From Betaproteobacteria bacterium (GTDB lineage Bacteria > Pseudomonadota > Gammaproteobacteria > Burkholderiales > SG8-41): 25,364 bases of DNA. Numbering within the stretch: position 1 is the stretch's first letter; each line of letters opens with the position of its first letter. The notes under the pieces are model-generated. The model did no database searches and was not told the DNA's origin. It was given only the letters and a program-made list of their open reading frames with translations. Made by a program: the position numbers and the translations under genes. This document shows positions 7,633-14,049 of the stretch, one piece after another. The stretch covers positions 1 through 25,364 of the forward strand of contig JANXSE010000188.1 in NCBI GenBank assembly GCA_025356695.1, in the 5' to 3' direction.

Positions 7633-7830
7633 ATGGCGCACGTAATCCTGCGGCTTCCCACGGTAAGGCAACGTTGCGGGTTATCCCGCTCGACGATTTA
7701 CCTGCGTGTCTCCCAAGGCACGTTTCCCAAACCGATAAGCCTGGGGCCGCGCGCCGTCGGGTGGATCGAGGCTGAAATCGAGGAGTGGCTCACGCGGCAG
7801 ATCGCGAAGAGTCGTACGGCAGTTGCTTGA
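7633..7830 (+). CDS. AlpA-family transcriptional regulator
   Basis: A 65-residue MerR-like HTH protein of the AlpA/prophage regulatory family: LRLPTVRQRCGLSRSTIYLRVSQGTFPKPISLGPRAVGW, then IEAEIEEWL. This is the diagnostic order of a helix-turn-helix followed by the wing containing FPKPI.LG.RAVGW. The ATG at 7633 is chosen over upstream in-frame codons because AGAGGTG (7621-7627) provides a ribosome binding site and the protein then has the normal family length. Such proteins regulate excision or replication functions in prophages, satellites and ICEs. It is followed 78 bp later by a small winged-helix-like gene, a pairing common in mobile elements. The two palindromes upstream are candidate targets. 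Confidence 0.88.
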   Translation: MAHVILRLPTVRQRCGLSRSTIYLRVSQGTFPKPISLGPRAVGWIEAEIEEWLTRQIAKSRTAVA

Positions 7831-7908
7831 TTGACTGGCGCCGCAGAAAGGCATGGCCGGCGCACCGCGGGCCGTATGCGGCGATATGGCGACCCCTCGG
7901 AGCGATAA

Positions 7909-8409
7909 ATGGCATCACGCCGGCGCTGGAAGGAAGCCCGCGAGAAACGTGAGCGCGGTGGCTTTCTGGCGTTACCTCATGCGGTAACCGCCAGCCGGGC
8001 CTATCTCACCCTGTCCGCGCATGGGGTAAAGCTTCTTATCGATCTCGGCGCGCAGTACAACGGCCGCAACAACGGCGATCTCTGCGCGGCGTGGAGGCTA
8101 ATGCAACCGCGTGGCTGGCGGTCCGAGGACACGCTGGCAAAAGCCAAGAGGGAATTGCTGCAAACGCAGCTGATCGTTGAGGCACGCAAGGGGTGGCGGC
8201 CGAATCGAGCGACCTTGTACGCCCTTACTTTCTTTGCGCTCGACGATTGCGATGGCAAGCTCGACATCACGCCGGCAGGTTTTCCGTATGGGGCGTGGAA
8301 GCTGTTGGAGAGGTTATCGCTTCCACTGGCACGCGTCCGGAGAGGCGAGGGCAGGGTGCAGAAAAACGCGGTGCCTACTACGCCTGCCGTAGTAAAGGGC
8401 GCAGGATAG
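7909..8409 (+). CDS. Small winged-helix-like protein, possible replication or regulatory protein
   Basis: A 166-residue basic protein beginning MASRRRWKEAREKRERGGF. The central part (HGVKLLIDLGAQYNGRNNGDLCAAWRLM to EDTLAKAKRELLQTQLIVEARKGW) has the helix-helix-wing pattern seen in replication-initiator-like and primase-associated winged-helix proteins of plasmids and islands. GGAG about 8 bases before the ATG supports the start. Its last codons run into the first of four CTACG-N5-CGTAG palindromes, so the protein or its partner may bind them. Assignment to replication is an inference from domain look and context; I do not recognise a named family. Confidence 0.55.
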   Translation: MASRRRWKEAREKRERGGFLALPHAVTASRAYLTLSAHGVKLLIDLGAQYNGRNNGDLCAAWRLMQPRGWRSEDTLAKAKRELLQTQLIVEARKGWRPNRATLYALTFFALDDCDGKLDITPAGFPYGAWKLLERLSLPLARVRRGEGRVQKNAVPTTPAVVKGAG

Positions 8410-8501
8410 CTACGGCTACCGTAGCAGAGATGCGGTCGCCTGCTACGACCAGCGTAGCTATGTAGTGGTTTTTGGGGCGTGCGCTGCTACGCCAGCCGTA
8501 G
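8376..8501. repeat. Array of four CTACG-N5-CGTAG palindromes
   Basis: Four perfect inverted repeats with identical arms and 5-base centres lie at 8378-8392 (centre CCTGC; arms extend to 7 bp, 8376-8394), 8410-8424 (GCTAC), 8443-8457 (ACCAG) and 8487-8501 (CCAGC). Start-to-start spacings are 32, 33 and 44 bp, near three, three and four helical turns, so they could present on one face of the helix. The first overlaps the end of the upstream gene. The last lies just before a TTTATA sequence and upstream of the 8646 gene. Arms are conserved while centres vary, which suggests protein binding rather than a shared RNA. Confidence 0.85.
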
Positions 8502-8606
8502 TGCTTTATAGAAATACCATCTATCCCGGAAAGTCTCTGGCCGGGAGGCGCGCAGTGCTCGGCCTGACTGGGGCATTTCGACAACCACTGACAATATGTG
8601 ATGATC

Positions 8607-8632
8607 AGATTCCTATCATCCAATTGGAATCT
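8607..8632. promoter_or_regulatory. Inverted repeat AGATTCC-N12-GGAATCT before the 8646 gene
   Basis: Exact 7-bp arms at 8607-8613 and 8626-8632 lie 13 bp before the ATG at 8646. The position in the leader and the 12-bp spacing suggest an operator or a leader hairpin. Nothing else supports a specific role. Confidence 0.35.
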
Positions 8633-8645
8633 ATCAATCCTCGCC

Positions 8646-9845
8646 ATGCCATACGTCACGGTCAGTTATGAACGAAACAAGCTGTACGAGGAAGTCTGGA
8701 CCGATCCGGTCACCAAAGTCGCAAAAAGCTATGGCATATCGGACGTTGCGCTCAACAAAATCTGCAAGAAACTCGCAGTGCCGACTCCACCGCTCGGCTA
8801 TTGGGCGAGGGTGGCGGCCGGGAAAAAGATTCCACGGCCAATGCTACCGGCTTTTTCAGGTGCCACCGAAATATCCAGGCAGAGATTGGTTACCAATGAG
8901 CCGATCGAGCCTGATCCCGAATACCTCGTGGCCCAACGATTGTTCGAGGCTAAAGACGAGAATCGAATTGTTGTTTCCACGACGCTCGAAATGCCGCATC
9001 CGCTGGTGGCGGCGTCTGAGCGAGCCTTGCGTAAGCCTAAGCAGCGCGATACGCGAAATCTGCCCAATACAGAGCAGAGGTGTCTTGATATTGCTGTAAG
9101 TGAGGCCAGTCTGCCGCGCGCACTGTGCATCATGGATGCACTTGCCAAAGCATTGGAAGCTCGCCGAATGCCGTTGCGCATTGAACGTGAAGGGAAGTGT
9201 CAAACTTGCGTGACGATCGACGGCCAGAATCTGGCAATTCGAATTGTAGAAAGCACTTTGCGCTCTGAGCGACAACCAACAGCGGCGGAGCGCAAGGATT
9301 TCGAGAAATATGGCTACGTATACCTGCCGAATCGCTACGTGTTCGAGCCCACCGGGCAGTTCAGGCTGGGAATTCTCAGCGGTTATTACAGCGAGCTAAA
9401 ACGGAGCGTTTCTGACGGTAAACACCAGCGTGTCGAAAAATGTCTTAACGCCTTCATAGTCAAACTGGTCGAGGAGGCGGTGTCGCGAAAGCGCGAAACC
9501 GAGGAGCGTGAGCGATGGGATCGCGAATGGGCGGAGAAAGAGCGACGGCGAGAGGAACGCGAGCAACTGGTTCGTGAGGAGACCGAGCGGTTCAAGGCGC
9601 TGGAAGAAGAAACACGTAATTGGAGGCGCGCAGAGGAAATTCGAGACTATGTCGCTACCGTCGAGGCGAAGTCGATTGGCGAAAGCGGTGCTATTGATCC
9701 CGCGGGCGAACTCGGTCAGTGGATCAAGTGGGCACGCCACAAAGCCGATTGGCTCGATCCTCTTGTGGCGGCCAAATGTCAGATCCTTGATTCTGATGAA
9801 AGAGAAAATGAGGACGACGACGACGACGACGACGACGACGCTTAG
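8646..9845 (+). CDS. Uncharacterised HTH/coiled-coil protein with poly-aspartate tail
   Basis: A 399-residue protein. The N-terminus (residues 8-60, YERNKLYEEVWTDPVTKVAK, then SDVALNKICKKL.VPTPPLGYWARVAAG) is a recognisable conserved module of otherwise uncharacterised bacterial proteins and looks like a helix-turn-helix. A middle domain (about 120-270) is unassigned. Residues about 275-330 are a charged Glu/Arg-rich coiled coil. The protein ends in nine Asp residues and Ala. The ATG at 8646 is preferred over one at 8598 because the conserved module then begins near residue 8 as is usual; there is no strong ribosome binding site at either. It follows the palindrome array and an inverted repeat. 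The function is unknown; context suggests an island or defence-associated role. Confidence 0.7.
   Translation: MPYVTVSYERNKLYEEVWTDPVTKVAKSYGISDVALNKICKKLAVPTPPLGYWARVAAGKKIPRPMLPAFSGATEISRQRLVTNEPIEPDPEYLVAQRLFEAKDENRIVVSTTLEMPHPLVAASERALRKPKQRDTRNLPNTEQRCLDIAVSEASLPRALCIMDALAKALEARRMPLRIEREGKCQTCVTIDGQNLAIRIVESTLRSERQPTAAERKDFEKYGYVYLPNRYVFEPTGQFRLGILSGYYSELKRSVSDGKHQRVEKCLNAFIVKLVEEAVSRKRETEERERWDREWAEKERRREEREQLVREETERFKALEEETRNWRRAEEIRDYVATVEAKSIGESGAIDPAGELGQWIKWARHKADWLDPLVAAKCQILDSDERENEDDDDDDDDDA
9813..9839 (+). repeat. GAC microsatellite (nine units) encoding poly-Asp
   Basis: Nine uninterrupted GAC triplets encode the aspartate tail of the 8646 gene, directly before GCT and the TAG stop. 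Copy-number change would lengthen or shorten the tail without shifting frame. Confidence 0.9.
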
Positions 9846-10277
9846 ACGTCCTTGGACAGTCAGCTATTCATTAATTGCTGGTGCCTGTAGAATGAAACCC
9901 GAAGACAGCAGCGAGAAGTTGAAGACGTCGTCACTCATTGTTCAATCAATCGGCGGCGGAACTCGCGGTAATGAAATTTTATTTCTGCATCGGGGTATAT
10001 TTGAGGGTATGCAGAAAGTTCGAATCGGCGAAACCCGCATGGATAGGGCGTTTACGAGATTCGTTCGAACGACTCTCTCCCGCCAAATATCGAGTAGTTG
10101 CGCGGCTGCCAGGCCTGCGTGCCCTGCCTCCCGCGTTGCACTGTGTTGACGCCGATTGTCTGCTCTGGCATTCCGCCGTACCGCAGTCAAATGCCGCCGG
10201 CGCCATGCACGCCCCGCCTTCAGGGGCTGCTTCGGCGCATAGTCAAAGTTGTTGAGGCGTGATCAGGAAATTTCAAA
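9846..10277. other. Intergenic region with no supported gene
   Basis: I see no credible coding region in these 432 bp. There is a 12-bp perfect palindrome TCGTTCGAACGA near 10,061-10,072 and a small hairpin, GCCCC/GGGGC, near 10,212-10,228 without a T-run. It may mark the border between island-like and ordinary chromosomal genes, but no attachment repeats were recognised. Confidence 0.4.
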
Positions 10278-10571
10278 ATGTATTACGTTGAAGCGATGTC
10301 CAAAGTCAATTTCCACGGCGACCAGGTTGTGCGTATCGGCGAGTATGAATCGCTGGACGACGCAATTGCAGTGGCGGAACAGGTAATAGACCAGTTCCTG
10401 AACTATGCATACCACGACGGAGTGTCGGCCGGCGTTCTGTTTGTCAAATACCAGAACGAGGGCAGGGTTCCATTCATATTCGTCGATGGTGATGCCACGA
10501 TCAACGTGCCTGGTTTCAACCATATTGCCTACGCGAAGCGGCGCTGCGAGGAAATGTGCGTGGCGGCTTAA
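10278..10571 (+). CDS. Small hypothetical protein
   Basis: A 97-residue acidic protein beginning MYYVEAMSKVNFHGDQVVRIGEYESLDDAI, with a central helix and a strand-rich C-terminus. I recognise no family. AGGA (10265-10268) precedes the ATG by 9 bases, a usable ribosome binding site. There is no signal peptide or membrane segment. A TPP enzyme starts 69 bp downstream on the same strand with its own ribosome binding site and no terminator in between, so co-transcription is possible. Coding status rests on the start signal and plausible composition. Confidence 0.6.
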   Translation: MYYVEAMSKVNFHGDQVVRIGEYESLDDAIAVAEQVIDQFLNYAYHDGVSAGVLFVKYQNEGRVPFIFVDGDATINVPGFNHIAYAKRRCEEMCVAA

Positions 10572-10640
10572 GCGGGCACCGTTGCATTTGGCTGCCTTGA
10601 ATTTTTCGCCGCTCCATTCAAAAAACAAAGGAAGGTCGTC

Positions 10641-12320
10641 ATGAAAAAAACTACCGGTGCAAAGATATTCGCAGAGGTCATGCAGGGTTACGGCATCACG
10701 CATATCTTTTTTGTGCCGCAGGTGGTTTCAAAGGCGCTGGTGGCGATGGAGGGCATGAACATACGCCGCGTGGTTGCCCATAGTGAAAAGTCCGCGGCCT
10801 ATATGGCGGATGGTTATGCGCGTGCGCGCGGCGGCCCCGGCGTCTGCATGGCGCAGCCGATCGGCGCCTCCAACCTCGCTTCTGGCTTGCGTGATGCCTA
10901 CATGGCCGGCTCGCCGGTGATCGCCATCTCCGGCGGCCCGGCACCGGCCTCGCGTTACCGGCATGCTTATCAGGAGGTCGAAGACCTGGTCCAGTTCGAT
11001 CCGGTGACGAAGTCCAACGTCTGCGTGGACGATCCCTCACGCCTGCCTGACTTGATGCGCCAGGCATTCAGAACGGCGACTTCCGGTGCGCCCGGTCCGG
11101 TGCATCTGCGCTTTCAGGGGCGTTTGTCCGAGGTGCCGCTGGGTGAGACCGACGCGGAGGTGTTGATCGAACCGCAGTTCACCCGCATACCGGCGTTTCG
11201 GCCGGAGCCGGAAGCGGACCGTGTGCGCGAGGCCACGGTCTTGCTTGCGCAAGCCGTCAAGCCGCTCATCATCGCCGGCGGTGGCGTGATTGCTTCGCAG
11301 GCGCAAAGCGAAGTGGTGGCGTTTGCCGAGAAGATGAACATTCCGGTGGCAACCTCGCCCAACGGCAAAGGGATCATTCCCGATACACATCCGCTGTCGG
11401 TTGGGGTTGTCGGCTCCTACTCGCGTGAATGCAGCAACCGCGCGGTTGCCGAAGCCGATTTGGTATTTTTTATCGGCAGTCCGGCCGGCGGCATGGTGAC
11501 GGCGAACTGGACCATCATCCTGCCGGGCACCACGGTGATACAACTCGATATCGAACCGACCGAACTTGGTCGTAACTATCCGAACAAAGTCGGCCTGGTT
11601 GGCGATGCCAAGATCACGCTGCAAAAATTAATTGCGGTGGCGAAGGCCGGAGCATCAGGCAACAAGACCTGGCTCGCACGCATCCAGCAACTGGTTGCGG
11701 ATTGGCGTGCCCAGGTCGCGCCCAAACTCAACTCCGACGCCGTGCCGATCCGGCCGGAGCGCATCTGCAAGGAAATCACCGATGCATTGCCGCCCGACGG
11801 TGTGCTGGTTGCCGACACCGGTCATGCCGGCATGTGGACCTGCCAGATGGTCGACCTGAAGCATCCGGGGCAACGTTACATCCGCTGCGCCGGCTCGCTC
11901 GGCTGGGGGTTGCCCGGTGCCATGGGCGTGAAATGCGCCTTGCCGGATCGCCCGGTTTTGCTTTTTACCGGCGACGGCGGCCTCTACTATCACATGACGG
12001 AACTCGAGACCGCGCTGCGCTATGGCATCAATCTCGTCGTGCTGGTCAACAACAACGGCGCACTCAGTCAGGAATATCCCTCGCTCAACCGGCATTACGA
12101 AGGCAATCTCCACGGCCGTTCGGATGAATTGTGGCGTTTCAGCCCGTTCAATTTCGCCAAAGTCGCCGAGTCGATGGGTTGTGTCGGCATACGTGTTGAG
12201 CATCCAGGAGAAATCAAGGGCGCGCTGCAGAAGGCGTTTGCGATGAACAAGCCGGTGGTGGTCGAAGTCGTCAGTGACGTCAAAGTGATGGCGCCGACGG
12301 CGTGGGCTCCGCAGGCGTAA
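10641..12320 (+). CDS. TPP-dependent enzyme, acetolactate synthase-like
   Basis: A 559-residue thiamine-diphosphate enzyme with the three domains of the acetolactate synthase/benzoylformate decarboxylase superfamily. The catalytic activating glutamate is E49 (AHSEKSAAYMADGYAR). The pyrimidine-binding domain occupies the N-terminus, and a central domain carries PLIIAGGGVI. The TPP/Mg-binding motif runs from G444-D445-G446 to the NNN at 470-472. AAGGAAGG just before the ATG is a strong ribosome binding site. A strong intrinsic terminator follows 50 bp after the stop, so this is the end of a transcription unit. The substrate, and whether it is a synthase or a decarboxylase, cannot be told; no small regulatory subunit gene lies next to it, which speaks against a biosynthetic ilvB role. 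Confidence 0.85.
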   Translation: MKKTTGAKIFAEVMQGYGITHIFFVPQVVSKALVAMEGMNIRRVVAHSEKSAAYMADGYARARGGPGVCMAQPIGASNLASGLRDAYMAGSPVIAISGGPAPASRYRHAYQEVEDLVQFDPVTKSNVCVDDPSRLPDLMRQAFRTATSGAPGPVHLRFQGRLSEVPLGETDAEVLIEPQFTRIPAFRPEPEADRVREATVLLAQAVKPLIIAGGGVIASQAQSEVVAFAEKMNIPVATSPNGKGIIPDTHPLSVGVVGSYSRECSNRAVAEADLVFFIGSPAGGMVTANWTIILPGTTVIQLDIEPTELGRNYPNKVGLVGDAKITLQKLIAVAKAGASGNKTWLARIQQLVADWRAQVAPKLNSDAVPIRPERICKEITDALPPDGVLVADTGHAGMWTCQMVDLKHPGQRYIRCAGSLGWGLPGAMGVKCALPDRPVLLFTGDGGLYYHMTELETALRYGINLVVLVNNNGALSQEYPSLNRHYEGNLHGRSDELWRFSPFNFAKVAESMGCVGIRVEHPGEIKGALQKAFAMNKPVVVEVVSDVKVMAPTAWAPQA

Positions 12321-12370
12321 GGGGCGGCATCAGGTATCGATTGCAATTGCGCTGCTGAAGGCGCCCGTCG

Positions 12371-12400
12371 AAAAAACGCCACGTTGTGGCGTTTTTTTTT
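12371..12400 (+). terminator. Intrinsic terminator after the TPP enzyme
   Basis: AAAAAACGCCAC (12371-12382), a GTT loop and GTGGCGTTTTTT (12386-12397) form a perfect stem followed by more T residues to 12400. The flanking A-run makes it potentially bidirectional. Confidence 0.92.
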
Positions 12401-12416
12401 GGAGGGGTTTAGGCGT

Positions 12417-12461
12417 GCGGCTGCGGCAATTCAAATGACCCACTGAATTGAGTGCAGCCGC
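12417..12461. repeat. Two-tier hairpin in the intergenic region
   Basis: GCGGCTGC (12417-12424) pairs with GCAGCCGC (12454-12461), and CAATTCA (12427-12433) pairs with TGAATTG (12444-12450). They are separated by small internal loops (GG and AGT) and a 10-base terminal loop. It lies between a terminator and the next gene. It may be a structured RNA, an operator or an intergenic repeat; there is no T-run. In the rest of the 12,321-12,656 gap I see no other clear signal. Confidence 0.5.
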
Positions 12462-12656
12462 CTCAGGACGAACTGATCTTACCCGTGGCGGCGGTCCCCC
12501 AAATCCGGATCAGGGAGCTTTTTACAGGTCTTTTCCCCCGATCGTTGCTTGTGAAAAGCGTTATTTTCCAAAAGTATCGCGAACATAAATCGCGCCAGAT
12601 TGATAGTTTGACTGACGTTCATCAGTATCAGTATGCAATTTGTGGAGAAAACCATC

Positions 12657-13202
12657 ATGACAACCGATAAAAGCCCGGCTTTGGGCATTACCCTCGCGAC
12701 ATTGGTCGTGTTTGCCGTGTTCGGCATCAATCGTTACCTCGTTTCGCATTCAGCATCTTCGCCGGACAGCGTGGCAAGTGCCGTCAATGAAATGCCGCCG
12801 GCTGCTGCAGGCATCAAGTCGAGGCTTGATGGCACCAAGGCGGTCGGGCAGGTGACCGGTGTCTACGTCGAGCTCGGCACTAATCTTTATGTCAGCATCG
12901 AACGTGCGCCGGCAACCTTGCGCAAGACCGCAAGCCGTTTCGTTAACGTCGAATTCCCCGAATCGCTGGTGAAGGATTTTGATTCCGACTCCGCCATCGT
13001 CAAGGCGCTGGATCCGGCGGTTGAGATCGGCGATGTGGTCGAGGTTAAATTCATCGAAAACGGCTATGCGGTCGGATTCAACAACGTTACCCGCGTGACG
13101 CAGATTGTCGCCACACACGACACCGACATGGCGAAGAGCTTTGAGATGAAAATCGCTGCGCGCAAAGTCGCGGTGAAACAGATTGCCATGCGCGACAAGT
13201 AG
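12657..13202 (+). CDS. Membrane-anchored periplasmic protein of unknown function
   Basis: A 181-residue protein with an N-terminal membrane segment (about residues 9-30, ALGITLATLVVFAVFGINRYLV) and no obvious cleavage site, so probably a single-pass anchor with the rest in the periplasm. The soluble part has alternating strand-like segments and no family I recognise. The ATG at 12657 is chosen because GTGGAGA lies about 10 bases before it; an in-frame ATG at 12633 would add eight residues. It stands 148 bp before a lapG-type gene on the same strand. A link to the LapG/LapD system is possible but rests on position only. Confidence 0.7.
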   Translation: MTTDKSPALGITLATLVVFAVFGINRYLVSHSASSPDSVASAVNEMPPAAAGIKSRLDGTKAVGQVTGVYVELGTNLYVSIERAPATLRKTASRFVNVEFPESLVKDFDSDSAIVKALDPAVEIGDVVEVKFIENGYAVGFNNVTRVTQIVATHDTDMAKSFEMKIAARKVAVKQIAMRDK

Positions 13203-13266
13203 CGCGTTCTGCCGGAGAGAGCGATGTCGCGGGCGCACAGCCGGCCCGTCACAGGATGCCGCCTCC

Positions 13267-13295
13267 TGCGAATCTGCTGTGGCAGATCATTCGCA
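13267..13295. repeat. Hairpin upstream of lapG-like gene
   Basis: TGCGAAT (13267-13273) and ATTCGCA (13289-13295) enclose an inner CTGC/GCAG stem with a TGTG loop and a 3-base bulge. It has no T-run, so it is more likely a leader structure or operator than a terminator. Confidence 0.35.
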
Positions 13296-13349
13296 TTGCG
13301 GGCATCCGCGTGCCGTGCGATCTCTGCATGCCGTACACTTCAAGCCGGC

Positions 13350-14039
13350 ATGAAAAAAATTTCTCTTGTGGTTTTGTGTGCCGGCGCGGCTGTTGTCGCG
13401 CTGGCGGCGTTGCCGGCGGTCACTGCTGACCGTCATGGCTTTACCACCACGGTAACCGCCGGATTGCTGCAGAACCTGGCCAAACGCTTTGGTGTCGAGG
13501 CAAAGCCGCGGATAGCCAACTGGAGTGCGTTTGCCAAAAACAGAAAGGCTGCGGCAGTGGGTGTCGAGGACGGAGCATGGCCGGTCGAGCGCCTGCAAGT
13601 CATCAACAGCTACATGAACACGGTGCCGTGGTTCAGCGACATGGAGCACTGGGGCAGCGCCGACTACTGGGCGACCCCTGCGGAAACCGTCGGCAGCCAC
13701 GGCGCCGATTGCGAAGACTATGCCATCGCCAAATATTTTCTGCTGAAGGAACTGGGCGTGCCGGTCAGCCGCCTTCGCATTACCTATGTGCGGGCGACGC
13801 GCATCGACGAACCCCACATGGTGCTGGCCTATTATTCCGGCCCCAGCGCGGAGCCGCTGATTCTGGACAATCTCGATGACTTTGTGCGCGCCGCCTCGGC
13901 CCGCAAGGATTTGATCCCGGTCTACAGCTTCAACGACGAGGACGTCGTGCTGGTGCGTAACAACCAGCGCGGCAATGTTTCGCAGATCCGCAACTGGCAT
14001 CTGCTCAACGAACGGCTGCGCGCGGAAGCGGCGATGTGA
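13350..14039 (+). CDS. lapG: LapG-type periplasmic cysteine protease (BTLCP family)
   Basis: A 229-residue bacterial transglutaminase-like cysteine proteinase. A signal peptide (MKKISLVVLCAGAAVVALAALPAVTA) targets it to the periplasm. The catalytic triad is visible as C121 (HGADCEDYA), H156 (EPHMVLAYY) and D173 (LILDN). D120 and E122 flank the cysteine as in the calcium site known for LapG. LapG cleaves the N-terminus of a large LapA-type adhesin and so releases cells from biofilm, unless LapD sequesters it. The ATG at 13350 is chosen because it gives a signal peptide at the very start. The LapD-type gene follows 10 bp later, as is usual. No large adhesin gene is in the window. Confidence 0.92.
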   Translation: MKKISLVVLCAGAAVVALAALPAVTADRHGFTTTVTAGLLQNLAKRFGVEAKPRIANWSAFAKNRKAAAVGVEDGAWPVERLQVINSYMNTVPWFSDMEHWGSADYWATPAETVGSHGADCEDYAIAKYFLLKELGVPVSRLRITYVRATRIDEPHMVLAYYSGPSAEPLILDNLDDFVRAASARKDLIPVYSFNDEDVVLVRNNQRGNVSQIRNWHLLNERLRAEAAM

Positions 14040-14049
14040 GACCGATGAG

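Noticed and set aside
8376..8501. CRISPR array
   Set aside because: Repeats are 15-bp palindromes with 17-29 bp gaps, only four in number with variable centres; there are no long identical repeats and no cas genes.
9813..9839. GAC repeat as an on/off phase-variation switch
   Set aside because: Units are triplets just before the stop codon, so slippage by whole units changes only the length of the Asp tail.
9846..10277. Small open frames of about 80-105 codons in the intergenic region
   Set aside because: They overlap each other on both strands, lack ribosome binding sites and have no recognisable sequence.
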